A DNA stretch of 64,000 nt from positions 25,796 to 89,795 of the forward strand of contig JAHLEH010000011.1 in the NCBI GenBank assembly GCA_018883545.1. Direction: 5' to 3'. Origin of the DNA: Marixanthotalea marina. Its GTDB lineage: Bacteria > Bacteroidota > Bacteroidia > Flavobacteriales > Flavobacteriaceae. The translations under genes were made by a program, and so were the position numbers. Of the stretch, positions 16,742 through 25,764 are shown one piece after another. Numbering within the stretch: the first letter of the stretch is position 1; each line of letters starts with the position of its first letter. The notes below the pieces were generated by a model, which saw nothing but the letters and a program-made list of their open reading frames with translations, was not told where the DNA came from and did not search any database.

Positions 16742-19147
16742 TTATATGGTTTCATTTTCTAAAAACTTTTCTAAAGAAGCCAAATCAGATATTAAAACCT
16801 GTCTGGCTTTACTGCCTTCAAAAGGACCTACAATGCCTGCGGCTTCTAATTGGTCTATAAGCCTACCGGCACGATTATAGCCTAATTTTAATTTGCGTTG
16901 CAGCAGTGATGCCGAACCTTGTTGGGCCTGTACAATTACAATGGCAGCGTCTTTAAATAGCTTATCTCTTTCGGAGATATCAACATCAATACTCATGCCA
17001 CTTTCCTCACCACTATACTCTGGCAGGGCATAGGCATCGGGAAAGGCTTTTTGTGAACCGATAAAGTCTGTAAGTTTCTCAACTTCGGGGGTGTCAACAA
17101 AGGCACATTGTACCCTAATTACATCATTTCCTTGGGTGAACAACATATCACCTCTACCAATAAGCTGATCGGCTCCAGAACTATCTAAAATGGTACGTGA
17201 GTCTATTTTTGAAGTTACCCTGAAAGCTATTCTCGCAGGGAAATTAGCCTTAATAACCCCTGTAATTACGTTTACAGAAGGTCTTTGTGTGGCAATAATT
17301 AAGTGTATACCAATGGCACGTGCCAATTGAGCCAAACGTGCAATAGGAGTTTCAACCTCTTTACCTGCCGTCATAATCAAATCGGCAAACTCATCAACAA
17401 CCAATACAATGTAAGGTAAAAATTGGTGGCCCTCATTCGGATTTAACTTTCTGGCTTTGAATTTTTTATTGTATTCGGCAATATTTCTACACAGTGCGTT
17501 TTTTAATAGTTCGTATCGGTTATCCATTTCAATACACAAGGAGTTTAATGTGTTGATAACCTTTGTGTTGTCTGTAATAATTGCATCTTCGCTATCGGGC
17601 AATTTGGCCAAATAATGACGTTCTATTTTATTGAAAAGGGTTAATTCCACTTTTTTGGGGTCGACCAAAACAAACTTTACTTCGGCAGGGTGTTTTTTAT
17701 AAAGCAACGATGTTAATACGGCATTTAAACCAACCGATTTACCTTGTCCGGTAGCACCTGCCATTAACAGGTGGGGCATTTTGGCTAAATCGACCACCAG
17801 TGTTTCATTACTGATGGTTTTTCCTAAAGCCACAGGTAGTTGCATATCGCTGTTTTGGAATTTTTTTGATGCAATAACCGAGCGCATGGAAACGATGGTG
17901 GCATTTTTATTGGGCACTTCTATACCAATGGTGCCTTTGCCCGGAATGGGCGCAATAATACGGATGCCCAAAGCTGAGAGCGATAAAGCAATATCGTCCT
18001 CAAGATTTTTAATCTTAGAAATTCGAATACCGGCGTCTGGTACAATTTCATAAAGCGTTACCGTAGGTCCAATAGTAGCTTTTATGCTAGAAATGCCAAT
18101 ATTGTAGTTTTTTAATGTATCTACAATCCTGTTTTTGTTTTCTTCTAACTCTTCTTGGTTAATGGTAATACTTTCACTGTCGTATTTGATTAATAAATCG
18201 AGAGGTGGAAACTGATAATTACCCAATTCTAAAGTAGGATCGAATTGCCCAAAGTCTTCAACAAGCTTGTTGGCTAAGTTGTCGGTTTCAGAAAGTTCTT
18301 CTTTTACCTTTTCAATATTCATTTCTAAATCATCGTCATCATCATCTTCAATAACTTCTTCTTGTTTGGCAACGTTGACTTTAAATGAGGATTCTGATGA
18401 TTTATTGGATTCTCTAGTATCTTCAATTTCGTCTTCATTGTCTAAACTTATTTCGAAAGCCGATTTAATATCTTCTGCTTCAGCTGAAAGATTATTATCG
18501 AAAGCAACTGAGAAATCTTCATCTTCTTCATTAGAAAATTCATCTTTCACTTTCTTTTTGGTGAACGAGAATAGGTTTGAAAAACTTTGGAAAGTTACCT
18601 TGAAACGAATGGCTAGATAGGTGATTAAACAAAATAATAAAAGAAGTATGGTGCCTGTTACGCCGATATAATCTTGTAAAAAGGTGTTAATTTCATAGCC
18701 TACAGCACCACCCAAATCATCATTTAAATCTACAAAAAAACCTAAAAGCGTAGCAGACCAAATAATGATAAGTAGCCCCCAAAACCAATGTTTTCTTAAT
18801 TTAGCTTTGCTTGTATCCATCAAAACATAAACTCCGGAAAGAAAAACCAATCCTGATAAAATGAATGATGAAATACCGAACCCACGATGAATAAAAAAAT
18901 CGCTGATCCAAGCGCCCGATTTGCTAAGCCAATTTTTAGCTTTAGTACTACGTGACGTAAATTCGTCTAAACTACTTTGATCGGCATCTCCAGTGAAAAA
19001 GAAAGAAACAAAGGAAACGAACAATAAAATACCCAAGATAGACAAAAAGCTGCCCAACACCAGTTTTTGCTGACTGGATAGCTTGAGGCTTGGCATTTTA
19101 AAGGGTTTTTTAGGTGTCTTTTGGGTTTTGGTTTTTTTCTTCGCCAT
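16742..19147 (-). CDS. ftsK: FtsK/SpoIIIE DNA translocase
   Basis: 801 residues. Lys-rich N-terminus, four membrane helices (about 28-190), an acidic low-complexity linker rich in Asp/Glu (about 200-300), the alpha/beta RecA-type motor with Walker A GATGQGKS and Walker B VLVVDEFADL, and a winged-helix gamma domain at the C-terminus (LGYNRAGRLIDQLEAAGIVG) that reads KOPS-like sites. FtsK pumps chromosome ends through the septum and activates XerCD. The linker is short compared with E. coli, as usual outside enterobacteria. The stop lies 4 bases before lolA. Confidence 0.97.
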   Translation of the reverse strand: MAKKKTKTQKTPKKPFKMPSLKLSSQQKLVLGSFLSILGILLFVSFVSFFFTGDADQSSLDEFTSRSTKAKNWLSKSGAWISDFFIHRGFGISSFILSGLVFLSGVYVLMDTSKAKLRKHWFWGLLIIIWSATLLGFFVDLNDDLGGAVGYEINTFLQDYIGVTGTILLLLFCLITYLAIRFKVTFQSFSNLFSFTKKKVKDEFSNEEDEDFSVAFDNNLSAEAEDIKSAFEISLDNEDEIEDTRESNKSSESSFKVNVAKQEEVIEDDDDDDLEMNIEKVKEELSETDNLANKLVEDFGQFDPTLELGNYQFPPLDLLIKYDSESITINQEELEENKNRIVDTLKNYNIGISSIKATIGPTVTLYEIVPDAGIRISKIKNLEDDIALSLSALGIRIIAPIPGKGTIGIEVPNKNATIVSMRSVIASKKFQNSDMQLPVALGKTISNETLVVDLAKMPHLLMAGATGQGKSVGLNAVLTSLLYKKHPAEVKFVLVDPKKVELTLFNKIERHYLAKLPDSEDAIITDNTKVINTLNSLCIEMDNRYELLKNALCRNIAEYNKKFKARKLNPNEGHQFLPYIVLVVDEFADLIMTAGKEVETPIARLAQLARAIGIHLIIATQRPSVNVITGVIKANFPARIAFRVTSKIDSRTILDSSGADQLIGRGDMLFTQGNDVIRVQCAFVDTPEVEKLTDFIGSQKAFPDAYALPEYSGEESGMSIDVDISERDKLFKDAAIVIVQAQQGSASLLQRKLKLGYNRAGRLIDQLEAAGIVGPFEGSKARQVLISDLASLEKFLENETI

Positions 19148-19211
19148 TAACGCGCTGTTAGTTTAAACAAAAATACAAATTACTAACGTTAATCCTAAAG
19201 GTAATCGTATA

Positions 19212-19580
19212 TTAAAAAATCTTGGGCAGATATATAAACAAGCCTGCAATAACAGCAAAAACTGAAGCAATAAATACAGCTCCTGCTGCAATATCTTTAA
19301 TAAGACCTATTTTTTTATGGTGTTCTGGGTGTATAAAATTGGCAATTTCTTCAACGGCAGTATTTAGGCCTTCGATACTTATTACTAAGCCTATGGCTAA
19401 AAACTGGAGAATCCATTCTGTATTCGAGATTTTAAAGAAAAAGCCAGCTATGGTAACCAATATGGCTATAGCCAATTGTATTTTGATACTAGATTCGGTT
19501 TTAATGAGCAATAAGGCGCCTTTAAATGCATAACCAACACTTTTCATTCTGTTTTCTAAAAACGATTCACGCTTGCCCAT
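19212..19580 (-). CDS. dgkA: DgkA-type membrane kinase (diacylglycerol or undecaprenol kinase)
   Basis: 122 residues with an amphipathic N-terminal helix and three membrane helices. The family signature is clear: IEGLNTAVEEIANF (the catalytic Glu of E..NTA.E) and KDIAAGAVFIAS. These kinases phosphorylate diacylglycerol or undecaprenol at the inner membrane; which substrate is used cannot be read from the sequence, though undecaprenol is common outside enterobacteria. It is 64 bases upstream of ftsK on the same strand. Confidence 0.9.
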   Translation of the reverse strand: MGKRESFLENRMKSVGYAFKGALLLIKTESSIKIQLAIAILVTIAGFFFKISNTEWILQFLAIGLVISIEGLNTAVEEIANFIHPEHHKKIGLIKDIAAGAVFIASVFAVIAGLFIYLPKIF

Positions 19581-19691
19581 TCTTTATGTTGTTTGGTTTT
19601 ATTGGGTCAAATATACATAAGTATGAAGCATTAAAAATGCTCCATGTTATGTTTATGGTTAATTTAACGTTAACAAGTTTCGATTTCATAA

Positions 19692-19727
19692 AATAAAACC
19701 GCTGACATTTTTGTCAGCGGTTTTATT
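19692..19727 (-). terminator. Intrinsic terminator of the peroxiredoxin operon
   Basis: Perfect inverted repeat with 15-bp arms (core AAAACCGCTGAC / GTCAGCGGTTTT) around a 6-base loop, with T/A runs on both sides. It lies downstream of the minus-strand operon ending at 19773 and upstream of dgkA. Confidence 0.9.
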
Positions 19728-19772
19728 CATATTAAAATTTACCAAATTAAATTATTGGCAATTTGTAATGGT

Positions 19773-20030
19773 TTATTTATCGATAGAACCCAAAACACGT
19801 TGCATAAAAGTATTCAATGCTTCTTTTTTTGGAGTACCATCCTTAACCATTTTGTTGACTTCAAGTGCACCATACATATTAGAAATCAGTTCACCTAAAA
19901 CATCCAGTTCCTCATCTTTAAGAGAAGGTACTTCGGTCAATGCTTCTAAGGTTTCGATGGTTTCTACCAAATAATCTTCGTCGTTGTCCTCAATAAATTG
20001 AGTTAAATGTTTAATTACTGGTAACTTCAT
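19773..20030 (-). CDS. Small DUF6952-like protein
   Basis: 85 residues, all-helical, acidic (IEDNDEDYLVETIETLEALTE), no signal peptide, no cysteine. I recall this as a flavobacterial family of unknown function (DUF6952), found after thioredoxin and peroxiredoxin genes. Its start overlaps the end of the thioredoxin gene by 20 bases, so translation is probably coupled and a role in the same peroxide pathway is plausible. That role is inference. Confidence 0.6.
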   Translation of the reverse strand: MKLPVIKHLTQFIEDNDEDYLVETIETLEALTEVPSLKDEELDVLGELISNMYGALEVNKMVKDGTPKKEALNTFMQRVLGSIDK

Positions 20031-20322
20031 CGACTAAATCCTTTAGTAATTCAAATTTGTTGGTTTGCACCTGATTTACAAATTGTCCATTCTTAAAAGT
20101 GGCAAATGTTGGTAAATTATCTACGGTTGCCAACTTTCTTGAATTTGGAAATTTTTCTGCATCTGCAATAATAAACTTTGTGCTCTCATTTTCTGAAGCC
20201 AGTTTTTTAAATTTTGGCTTCATAATACGGCAATTGCCACACCAACTGGCAGCGTATTGAACAACTACTGTGTCATTACCGTTTACAATTTCCTGCAAGT
20301 TGTCTTGAGATAATTCTTCCAT
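20011..20322 (-). CDS. Thioredoxin-family protein with CGNC active site
   Basis: 103 residues, a complete thioredoxin fold without signal peptide. The redox motif is WCGNC instead of the canonical WCGPC; the buried cis-Pro is kept in DNLPTF. Replacing the Pro of CxxC usually shifts redox potential. It sits between a 2-Cys peroxiredoxin (13 bases upstream) and the DUF6952-like gene (20-base overlap), so it is most likely the dedicated reductant of that peroxiredoxin. No AhpF or thioredoxin reductase gene is near. Confidence 0.88.
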   Translation of the reverse strand: MEELSQDNLQEIVNGNDTVVVQYAASWCGNCRIMKPKFKKLASENESTKFIIADAEKFPNSRKLATVDNLPTFATFKNGQFVNQVQTNKFELLKDLVDEVTSN

Positions 20323-20335
20323 AGCTTTTTTTGTT

Positions 20336-20974
20336 TTAGTGGCTAGACAAATAGCTTGCTACACCATCTCTATTGGCATTCATGGCATCTTTGCCTTCTT
20401 CCCAGTTTGCTGGGCAAACCTCGCCTTTTTCCTGAACATGGGTTAATGCATCAATAAGTCTTAGGTACTCGTTTACATTTCTTCCCAATGGCATGTTGTT
20501 AATGCTTTCATGTTGTACCAATCCATTTTCATCAATTAAATAGGTAGCTCTGTAGGTAACATTGTCGCCTTCTACCTGAACCGTACCAGTTTCTTCATCA
20601 TAAGTTTCTTTGGTAATGTCTAGAATACCTAAAATGCTAGAAAGGTTTCTATTGCTATCTGACAAAATTGGGTAAGTAACACCTTCAATACCTCCATTAT
20701 CTTTAGATGTGTTCAACCAAGCGAAATGTACTTCAGGAGTATCACAAGACGCACCTATAACAATAGTGTTGCGTTTTTCAAATTCACCTAAAGCTGCTTG
20801 AAATGCATGTAACTCTGTTGGACAAACAAAAGTGAAATCTTTTGGGTACCAAAACAAAAGCACTTTTTTGTTATTGTTAACAGCTTCTTCTAAAACGTTT
20901 AGTTTAAAAGTGTCGCCCATTTCATTCATGGCGTCAACATTCAAATTTGGAAATTTTTTACCTACTAATGACAT
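20336..20974 (-). CDS. 2-Cys peroxiredoxin (AhpC/Prx1 type)
   Basis: 212 residues from ATG 20974 (MSLVGKKFPNLNV); an upstream in-frame ATG at 21010 adds 12 unlikely residues. Peroxidatic Cys in YPKDFTFVCPTEL; resolving Cys near the C-terminus in EVCPANW, so a typical 2-Cys enzyme that forms intersubunit disulfides. It reduces hydrogen peroxide and organic peroxides in the cytosol. First gene of a three-gene operon with thioredoxin and the DUF6952-like protein. Confidence 0.95.
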   Translation of the reverse strand: MSLVGKKFPNLNVDAMNEMGDTFKLNVLEEAVNNNKKVLLFWYPKDFTFVCPTELHAFQAALGEFEKRNTIVIGASCDTPEVHFAWLNTSKDNGGIEGVTYPILSDSNRNLSSILGILDITKETYDEETGTVQVEGDNVTYRATYLIDENGLVQHESINNMPLGRNVNEYLRLIDALTHVQEKGEVCPANWEEGKDAMNANRDGVASYLSSH

Positions 20975-21166
20975 ATTTTTTATCTGTTTAAAATTATAAA
21001 TATGGTGCAAACTTAGCTTAAGAAACGAGCTTAGTAAATAAAATATAATTATAAAATTTTATAATATAATAGAATATGTATATGGGTTTAAAAAAGGATT
21101 GATTTATTGTTAATTAGATAAAATTGAACTGTAAAAATTATGGACTTGGTATTTGTATTGGGAAGT

Positions 21167-22636
21167 TTACTTAGTGCTTTTCAATTCTTTTATTTTTATT
21201 CTGAAAGCGGCAAACAATAGGGTAGTGAAGGGGCTAAGCCAATTGAAAACGGCATAACCAAAATAATGCATGGTGTCTACACCAAGAACGCTACTTTGGT
21301 AGGCACCGCAAGTATTCCATGGCACCAAAACCGAAGTCACCGTACCACTATCTTCCAATGTTCTTGACAGGTTTTCGGGAGCCAAACCCTTGTCTTTAAA
21401 CGCCTTTGCATACATTTTCCCAGGTACAACAATGGCCAAATATTGGTCGCTTGCAGTAACATTTAGCGCTAAACAGCTAACTACGGTGCTGGCAAAGAGT
21501 CCAAAAACGGTATGGAACAATTTCAATAAAGATTTTGTAATACGGGATAAAGCTCCAATGCCGTCCATAACACCTCCAAAAACCATGGCACAGATAATTA
21601 AAAGAATGGTCCATAACATGCCCATCATGCCACCTGCGGAAAATAAATCGTTTAGTTTACTGTTGTCGGTTTCTATTTGAACATCCGTTATAACTGCTTG
21701 TATAGCACTACTTAATTTTGAATCTGAAAGTTGATTTAAAATGTCAGTTTGGAAAATAAATGCAAACACAATAGCTAGTATAACGCCGATGCTTAGAGAC
21801 AGTAATGGCTTTGTTTTTAAAAGAATAAGGATTATTACAGTAATAGGTACTATGAAAAGCACAGGGGAAATATTAAAGGTTGCATCTATAGACATTAGCA
21901 AATCACTTAAATCTGCTTTACCCGTAGTTTCTAGGTTCCAACTGATTAAAAAGAATACCAAAAGCGTTATAACTATGGTGGGAATGGTGGTAATTGTCAT
22001 GTACCTAATATGAGTAAACAAATCGGTGCCTGCCATTGCTGGAGCTAGGTTGGTGGTATCACTTAACGGAGACATCTTATCGCCAAAATAAGCACCCGAT
22101 ATAACGGCTCCTGCTATCATTCCAGAATTAATGCCGAGAGCGGTACCAATACCTATTAAGGCTATGCCAACCGTTGCAGAGGTGGTCCATGAACTTCCAG
22201 TGGCAATCGATATAAGGGCACATATGACAACTGAAGCTGGTAAAAATATACTCGGACTCAATATTTTTAAACCATAGTATACCATTGCTGGAATAACGCC
22301 ACTTATCAGCCAAGTACCGGCAAGAGCTCCGACTAATAACAAAATTAAAATGGGAACAAAAACACTTTTTAGGTTTTCCCACACCTCTGCAAACATTGTT
22401 AGCAGGGTAACTTTATTTAAAAATCCAACGATGGCTGCTACCACTGCGCCAAATAACAAAATTATCTGATTTGTATAGGTGCCAAACCACTCTTGGTCTT
22501 CAACAAAAATGATGTTGTAGAATAGCAGGCTAATTAAAATTATTACAGGAATTGTAGCCTCCCAGATATTTAATTCGTTGTTTTCAACAATATGCTGGTC
22601 TTGTCCTTGAATAGGGGTTTTATGTTGGCTATCCAT
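21167..22636 (-). CDS. nhaC: NhaC-family Na+/H+ antiporter
   Basis: 489 residues with about 11-12 membrane helices. Diagnostic stretches are ATGSSWTTSATVG, FGDKMSPLSDTTNLAPAMAG and LNVTASDQYLAIVVPGKMY. NhaC antiporters exchange Na+ for H+ across the inner membrane, which fits a marine lifestyle. Stands alone; the 180 bases upstream hold no recognised element. Confidence 0.93.
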   Translation of the reverse strand: MDSQHKTPIQGQDQHIVENNELNIWEATIPVIILISLLFYNIIFVEDQEWFGTYTNQIILLFGAVVAAIVGFLNKVTLLTMFAEVWENLKSVFVPILILLLVGALAGTWLISGVIPAMVYYGLKILSPSIFLPASVVICALISIATGSSWTTSATVGIALIGIGTALGINSGMIAGAVISGAYFGDKMSPLSDTTNLAPAMAGTDLFTHIRYMTITTIPTIVITLLVFFLISWNLETTGKADLSDLLMSIDATFNISPVLFIVPITVIILILLKTKPLLSLSIGVILAIVFAFIFQTDILNQLSDSKLSSAIQAVITDVQIETDNSKLNDLFSAGGMMGMLWTILLIICAMVFGGVMDGIGALSRITKSLLKLFHTVFGLFASTVVSCLALNVTASDQYLAIVVPGKMYAKAFKDKGLAPENLSRTLEDSGTVTSVLVPWNTCGAYQSSVLGVDTMHYFGYAVFNWLSPFTTLLFAAFRIKIKELKSTK

Positions 22637-22816
22637 ATAGTTCTAACTTTGTATGTGTAATGATACAATTTTACACCAAGCTTTCCAAATAGAAACAGAT
22701 ACTCCTTTTACTAACTAAACTACGGTGAGGTTAATAAATTATAGGGTAAATAAATTTTGTTTTAATAGTTTGGGATTGGCTGTAAATTAGTGGATTCGGT
22801 TTTCAGTAAACAAAAG

Positions 22817-23518
22817 TTAGTATGCGCATGCATTCCAAAGTGGGTCATTAGGTAAAGATGCTGTAACTTCTAGAGGTTCTTTTTTAACGGGATGTATAAA
22901 ATTAAGGTGCCTTGCATGTAGATGTATGCTGGCGTCGCCATTACTTCGGTCAAAACCATATTTTAAGTCGCCTTTAATGGGGCAACCAATACTAGCCAAC
23001 TGCGAGCGAATTTGATGGTGCCTACCTGTGTCCAATTGTATTTCCAGTAGAAAATAGTTGTCCAATTTTTTAATCATTTTATAATGAAGAATGGCTTTTT
23101 TACTATCACGAATTTCTTTTAAATGGGCGGTTGATTTGTTATTCTTAGGATTTTTTTTCAGCCAATGTATTAAGGTTGCTTGGTGTTTTTGTGGCTCCTG
23201 CTTCACCAACGCCCAATAGGTTTTTTTAGCATCCTTGTTGGCAAACAATTTATTGAGTCTTGGTAGGGCTTTACTGGTTTTAGAAAAAACCACAATGCCA
23301 GTAGTTGGTCGGTCCAAACGGTGCACAACGCCTAAATACACATTGCCAGGCTTATTGTATTTATCGGCTATATATTCCTTAATGACCTCGCTTAAGGGTT
23401 TGTCGCCCGTCTTGTCACCTTGTACAATATCGCCTGCTCGTTTGTTGACAATTATTATATGATTGTCTTCGTAAATTACTTGAAGGTTGTTTTTATTTGA
23501 AATTATTTTTTCTACCAA
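22817..23518 (-). CDS. RluA-family RNA pseudouridine synthase without S4 domain
   Basis: 233 residues. The catalytic motif is VHRLDRPTTGIVVFSK with the active Asp. Downstream are GRHHQIRSQLA and HLHARHLNFIHP, typical of RluA/RluC/RluD enzymes that isomerise uridine in rRNA or tRNA. No N-terminal S4 RNA-binding domain, so closer to RluA/TruC-type layout; target unknown. A 9-copy heptamer array ends 17 bases upstream of the start. Confidence 0.92.
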   Translation of the reverse strand: MVEKIISNKNNLQVIYEDNHIIIVNKRAGDIVQGDKTGDKPLSEVIKEYIADKYNKPGNVYLGVVHRLDRPTTGIVVFSKTSKALPRLNKLFANKDAKKTYWALVKQEPQKHQATLIHWLKKNPKNNKSTAHLKEIRDSKKAILHYKMIKKLDNYFLLEIQLDTGRHHQIRSQLASIGCPIKGDLKYGFDRSNGDASIHLHARHLNFIHPVKKEPLEVTASLPNDPLWNACAY

Positions 23519-23535
23519 CTTTAATAATTATTTTC

Positions 23536-23598
23536 AGCTAACAGCTAACAGCTAACAGCTAACAGCTAACAGCTAACAGCTAACAGCTAACAGCTAAC
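23536..23598. repeat. Heptanucleotide tandem array (AGCTAAC)9
   Basis: Nine perfect copies of AGCTAAC (GTTAGCT on the minus strand) fill the space between panB and the pseudouridine synthase start. The array is 3 bases from the panB stop and 17 bases before the synthase ATG. Copy number could vary by slippage and alter the 5' leader. Confidence 0.98.
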
Positions 23599-23601
23599 AG
23601 A

Positions 23602-24420
23602 CTAATACTGCTCATTTTCATTTGGAAAGTCTTCAGACTTTACGTCATTTACATATTGGGTCATGGCTTTGGTCATATCTTCGTAGAGGTTTAGATAACG
23701 TCTTAAAAACCGAGGATGGAATTCATGTGTCATACCCAACATATCGTGCAACACCAATACTTGTCCATCAACACCATTTCCAGCACCAATACCTATAATT
23801 GGAATCGATACACTTTCAGCAACCTTTTTGGCTAGATTGGCAGGGATTTTTTCCAAAACAATACCAAAACAACCTACACGCTCCAACATTTTAGCATCTT
23901 CAATTAAGCGTTTGGCTTCTTCTTCTTCTTTAGCTCTAACGGTGTAAGTGCCAAATTTATAGATAGATTGTGGTGTTAATCCCAAATGACCCATAACCGG
24001 AATGCCCGCATTCAAAATACGTTTAATGGATTCTTTTATTTCTTTACCACCTTCCATTTTTACGGCATGACCACCACTTTCTTTCATTATTCTAATGGCC
24101 GAACGCAAGGCTTCCTTGGGGTCACTTTGATAACTTCCAAAAGGTAAATCTACAATAACCAAAGCTCTTTCAGCAGCACGCACTACAGAAGAGGCATGGT
24201 AAATCATTTGATCTAATGTAATGGGCAAAGTGGTTTCATGGCCTGCCATAACGTTACTGGCCGAATCGCCTACAAGAATCACGTCAACACCAGCGCTGTC
24301 AACAATTTTGGCCATGGTATAATCGTAAGCTGTTAGCATGGATATTTTTTCGCCATTGGCTTTCATATCAACCAATGTTTTAACGGTAATGCGCCTATAT
24401 TCCTTTTTCGCTGTAGACAT
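23602..24420 (-). CDS. panB: Ketopantoate hydroxymethyltransferase
   Basis: 272 residues, normal length. Catalyses the first step of pantothenate synthesis: transfer of a one-carbon group from methylene-tetrahydrofolate to alpha-ketoisovalerate. Clear motifs: [12 protein letters not shown], the metal-binding [40 protein letters not shown] and [21 protein letters not shown]. No other pan genes adjacent. Its stop is followed after 3 bases by the heptamer array. Confidence 0.97.
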   Translation of the reverse strand: MSTAKKEYRRITVKTLVDMKANGEKISMLTAYDYTMAKIVDSAGVDVILVGDSASNVMAGHETTLPITLDQMIYHASSVVRAAERALVIVDLPFGSYQSDPKEALRSAIRIMKESGGHAVKMEGGKEIKESIKRILNAGIPVMGHLGLTPQSIYKFGTYTVRAKEEEEAKRLIEDAKMLERVGCFGIVLEKIPANLAKKVAESVSIPIIGIGAGNGVDGQVLVLHDMLGMTHEFHPRFLRRYLNLYEDMTKAMTQYVNDVKSEDFPNENEQY

Positions 24421-24496
24421 GTTTTATGTTTGTTTTGGTAGGATGTAAAAGTAATAAAACAAATGTTTCTTCAAGGAAACTATAAAATATTTATAG

Positions 24497-25576
24497 TTAA
24501 AAAGCTTCGCCAATTCTAAAATTAATACTCCAATCGTCTTTGCCAACGGCAGCATCGAGTCCTATATTAAACTTAACAGTTTTAAAAGCACGATAACGGT
24601 AGCCTGCTCCAATAGCAGGATAAATGCCCCAATCAAAAGATTCGTTAGTGGAACCATAAATGGTGGATATGCCCGCAAACCCTACAATACCCATTTTTTC
24701 TCCAAAGTTGTAGCGGTATTCACCTTGCAAAGCCATTAATCCATCACCACGGTATTTTCCCTCAGAATAGCCTCTAATATCTTTTCCGCCAACGGTAACT
24801 TGTTGCTCAAAAGCAATGTTACCTAGTCCGAATTGTCCAAAAAACCGGGCAGCTATAACATCTTTGTCTTTTCGGGAAGAAAAATATGTGTTGTATTCGG
24901 TTAATATTTTATTAGCCGAAGCATCGTTGCCAAACCATTTGGGGAAGGTTACCCAACGTATTTTAGTTTTGTTGCCTTTAGTTGGGTAGTAAATGTCATT
25001 ACGTGTATCGTTCAAAAAGCTAAATTCTATGGCATTGGTTTTTGTTACGGATTTTGGCTGTACGTTGTCTTCATAACTTGTTTTATACATTGCATAGGTA
25101 TAGCCTAATCCGCCAAATATGGTATTGCTAATTTTTCTTTGTAGACCAGCAGAAACGTAAGTAACTTTTGTTTGGTAATCGTAAAAGCCGGGCAGGTCGA
25201 TGTCTCCCATAAAAAATTGGGAGTTGTGGTTGCCGTTAATAGCAAAAAGTGTTGCACGCCAATTATCTTCTTTAAAATAAAACTTATTAAATAAAGCAAC
25301 GAAGTACGAACCGTTTGTTGTGTACACAACCGATGCTCCAGATAAGGATTTAGGAGAAATAGAGTCTTGTTCGTTTACTTTGTACATCATCATTGGTATG
25401 GCACCTACCATCACTTTAAGGTTACTGTTATAACTTAAATAGGGCATTACCGATAGTTCAATTTTTTTTTCTTCAATAGTTTTGTTTTGAAGCAGGGTAT
25501 CATTTTGCGTTTGTTGCGAGTAAACTTTGGTGGTGTAAAATGATAGTAAGACAAAAATCAATAAAAGCTGCTTCAT
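24497..25576 (-). CDS. Outer-membrane barrel of the BamA/TamA D15 type
   Basis: 359 residues, signal peptide ending at VYSQ, no POTRA domains visible, then a beta barrel. The C-terminal half carries the D15 signature: [18 protein letters not shown], then [20 protein letters not shown], in which IRGY replaces the usual VRGY loop motif, and a C-terminal strand ending in F. In Bacteroidota such short forms are common outer-membrane proteins of unknown cargo. Divergent from dnaK, with a 188-base shared upstream region. Confidence 0.85.
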   Translation of the reverse strand: MKQLLLIFVLLSFYTTKVYSQQTQNDTLLQNKTIEEKKIELSVMPYLSYNSNLKVMVGAIPMMMYKVNEQDSISPKSLSGASVVYTTNGSYFVALFNKFYFKEDNWRATLFAINGNHNSQFFMGDIDLPGFYDYQTKVTYVSAGLQRKISNTIFGGLGYTYAMYKTSYEDNVQPKSVTKTNAIEFSFLNDTRNDIYYPTKGNKTKIRWVTFPKWFGNDASANKILTEYNTYFSSRKDKDVIAARFFGQFGLGNIAFEQQVTVGGKDIRGYSEGKYRGDGLMALQGEYRYNFGEKMGIVGFAGISTIYGSTNESFDWGIYPAIGAGYRYRAFKTVKFNIGLDAAVGKDDWSINFRIGEAF

Positions 25577-25666
25577 TGTTGTGTGTTAAATTATTTAAAG
25601 ATACACATTTTGTAAAAGAATTTTTAGGTTTTATTAAGGATTCATTGTTTGTTAAAATTAGCCAAG

Positions 25667-25706
25667 TGACATCATGTCAGTTTTTTTTAGTTGGCATAAT
25701 CATTGA
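25667..25706 (+). promoter_or_regulatory. Palindrome plus sigma-54-like promoter upstream of dnaK
   Basis: TGACATCATGTCA (25667-25679) is a perfect odd palindrome. After a T-run comes TTGGCATAATCATTGA (25691-25706). Its GG and TTG are spaced as in sigma-54 -24/-12 promoters (TTGGCAC-N5-TTGC), but the final GC reads GA. No CIRCE element is visible, so dnaK may be controlled through this palindrome rather than HrcA. Sites are seen; control is inferred. Confidence 0.5.
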
Positions 25707-25764
25707 CTTTAACAGATCGAGTTTAAAAAAGAACATTTCAACACAAAAAGTAAAAATAAATATT

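Noticed and set aside
23536..23598. Possible CRISPR array
   Set aside because: Units are 7 bp without spacers; a simple tandem repeat. The same holds for 46106-46238.
25540..25764. 75-residue upstream extension of DnaK
   Set aside because: It covers the promoter and palindrome; [14 protein letters not shown] at 25765 is the conserved start.
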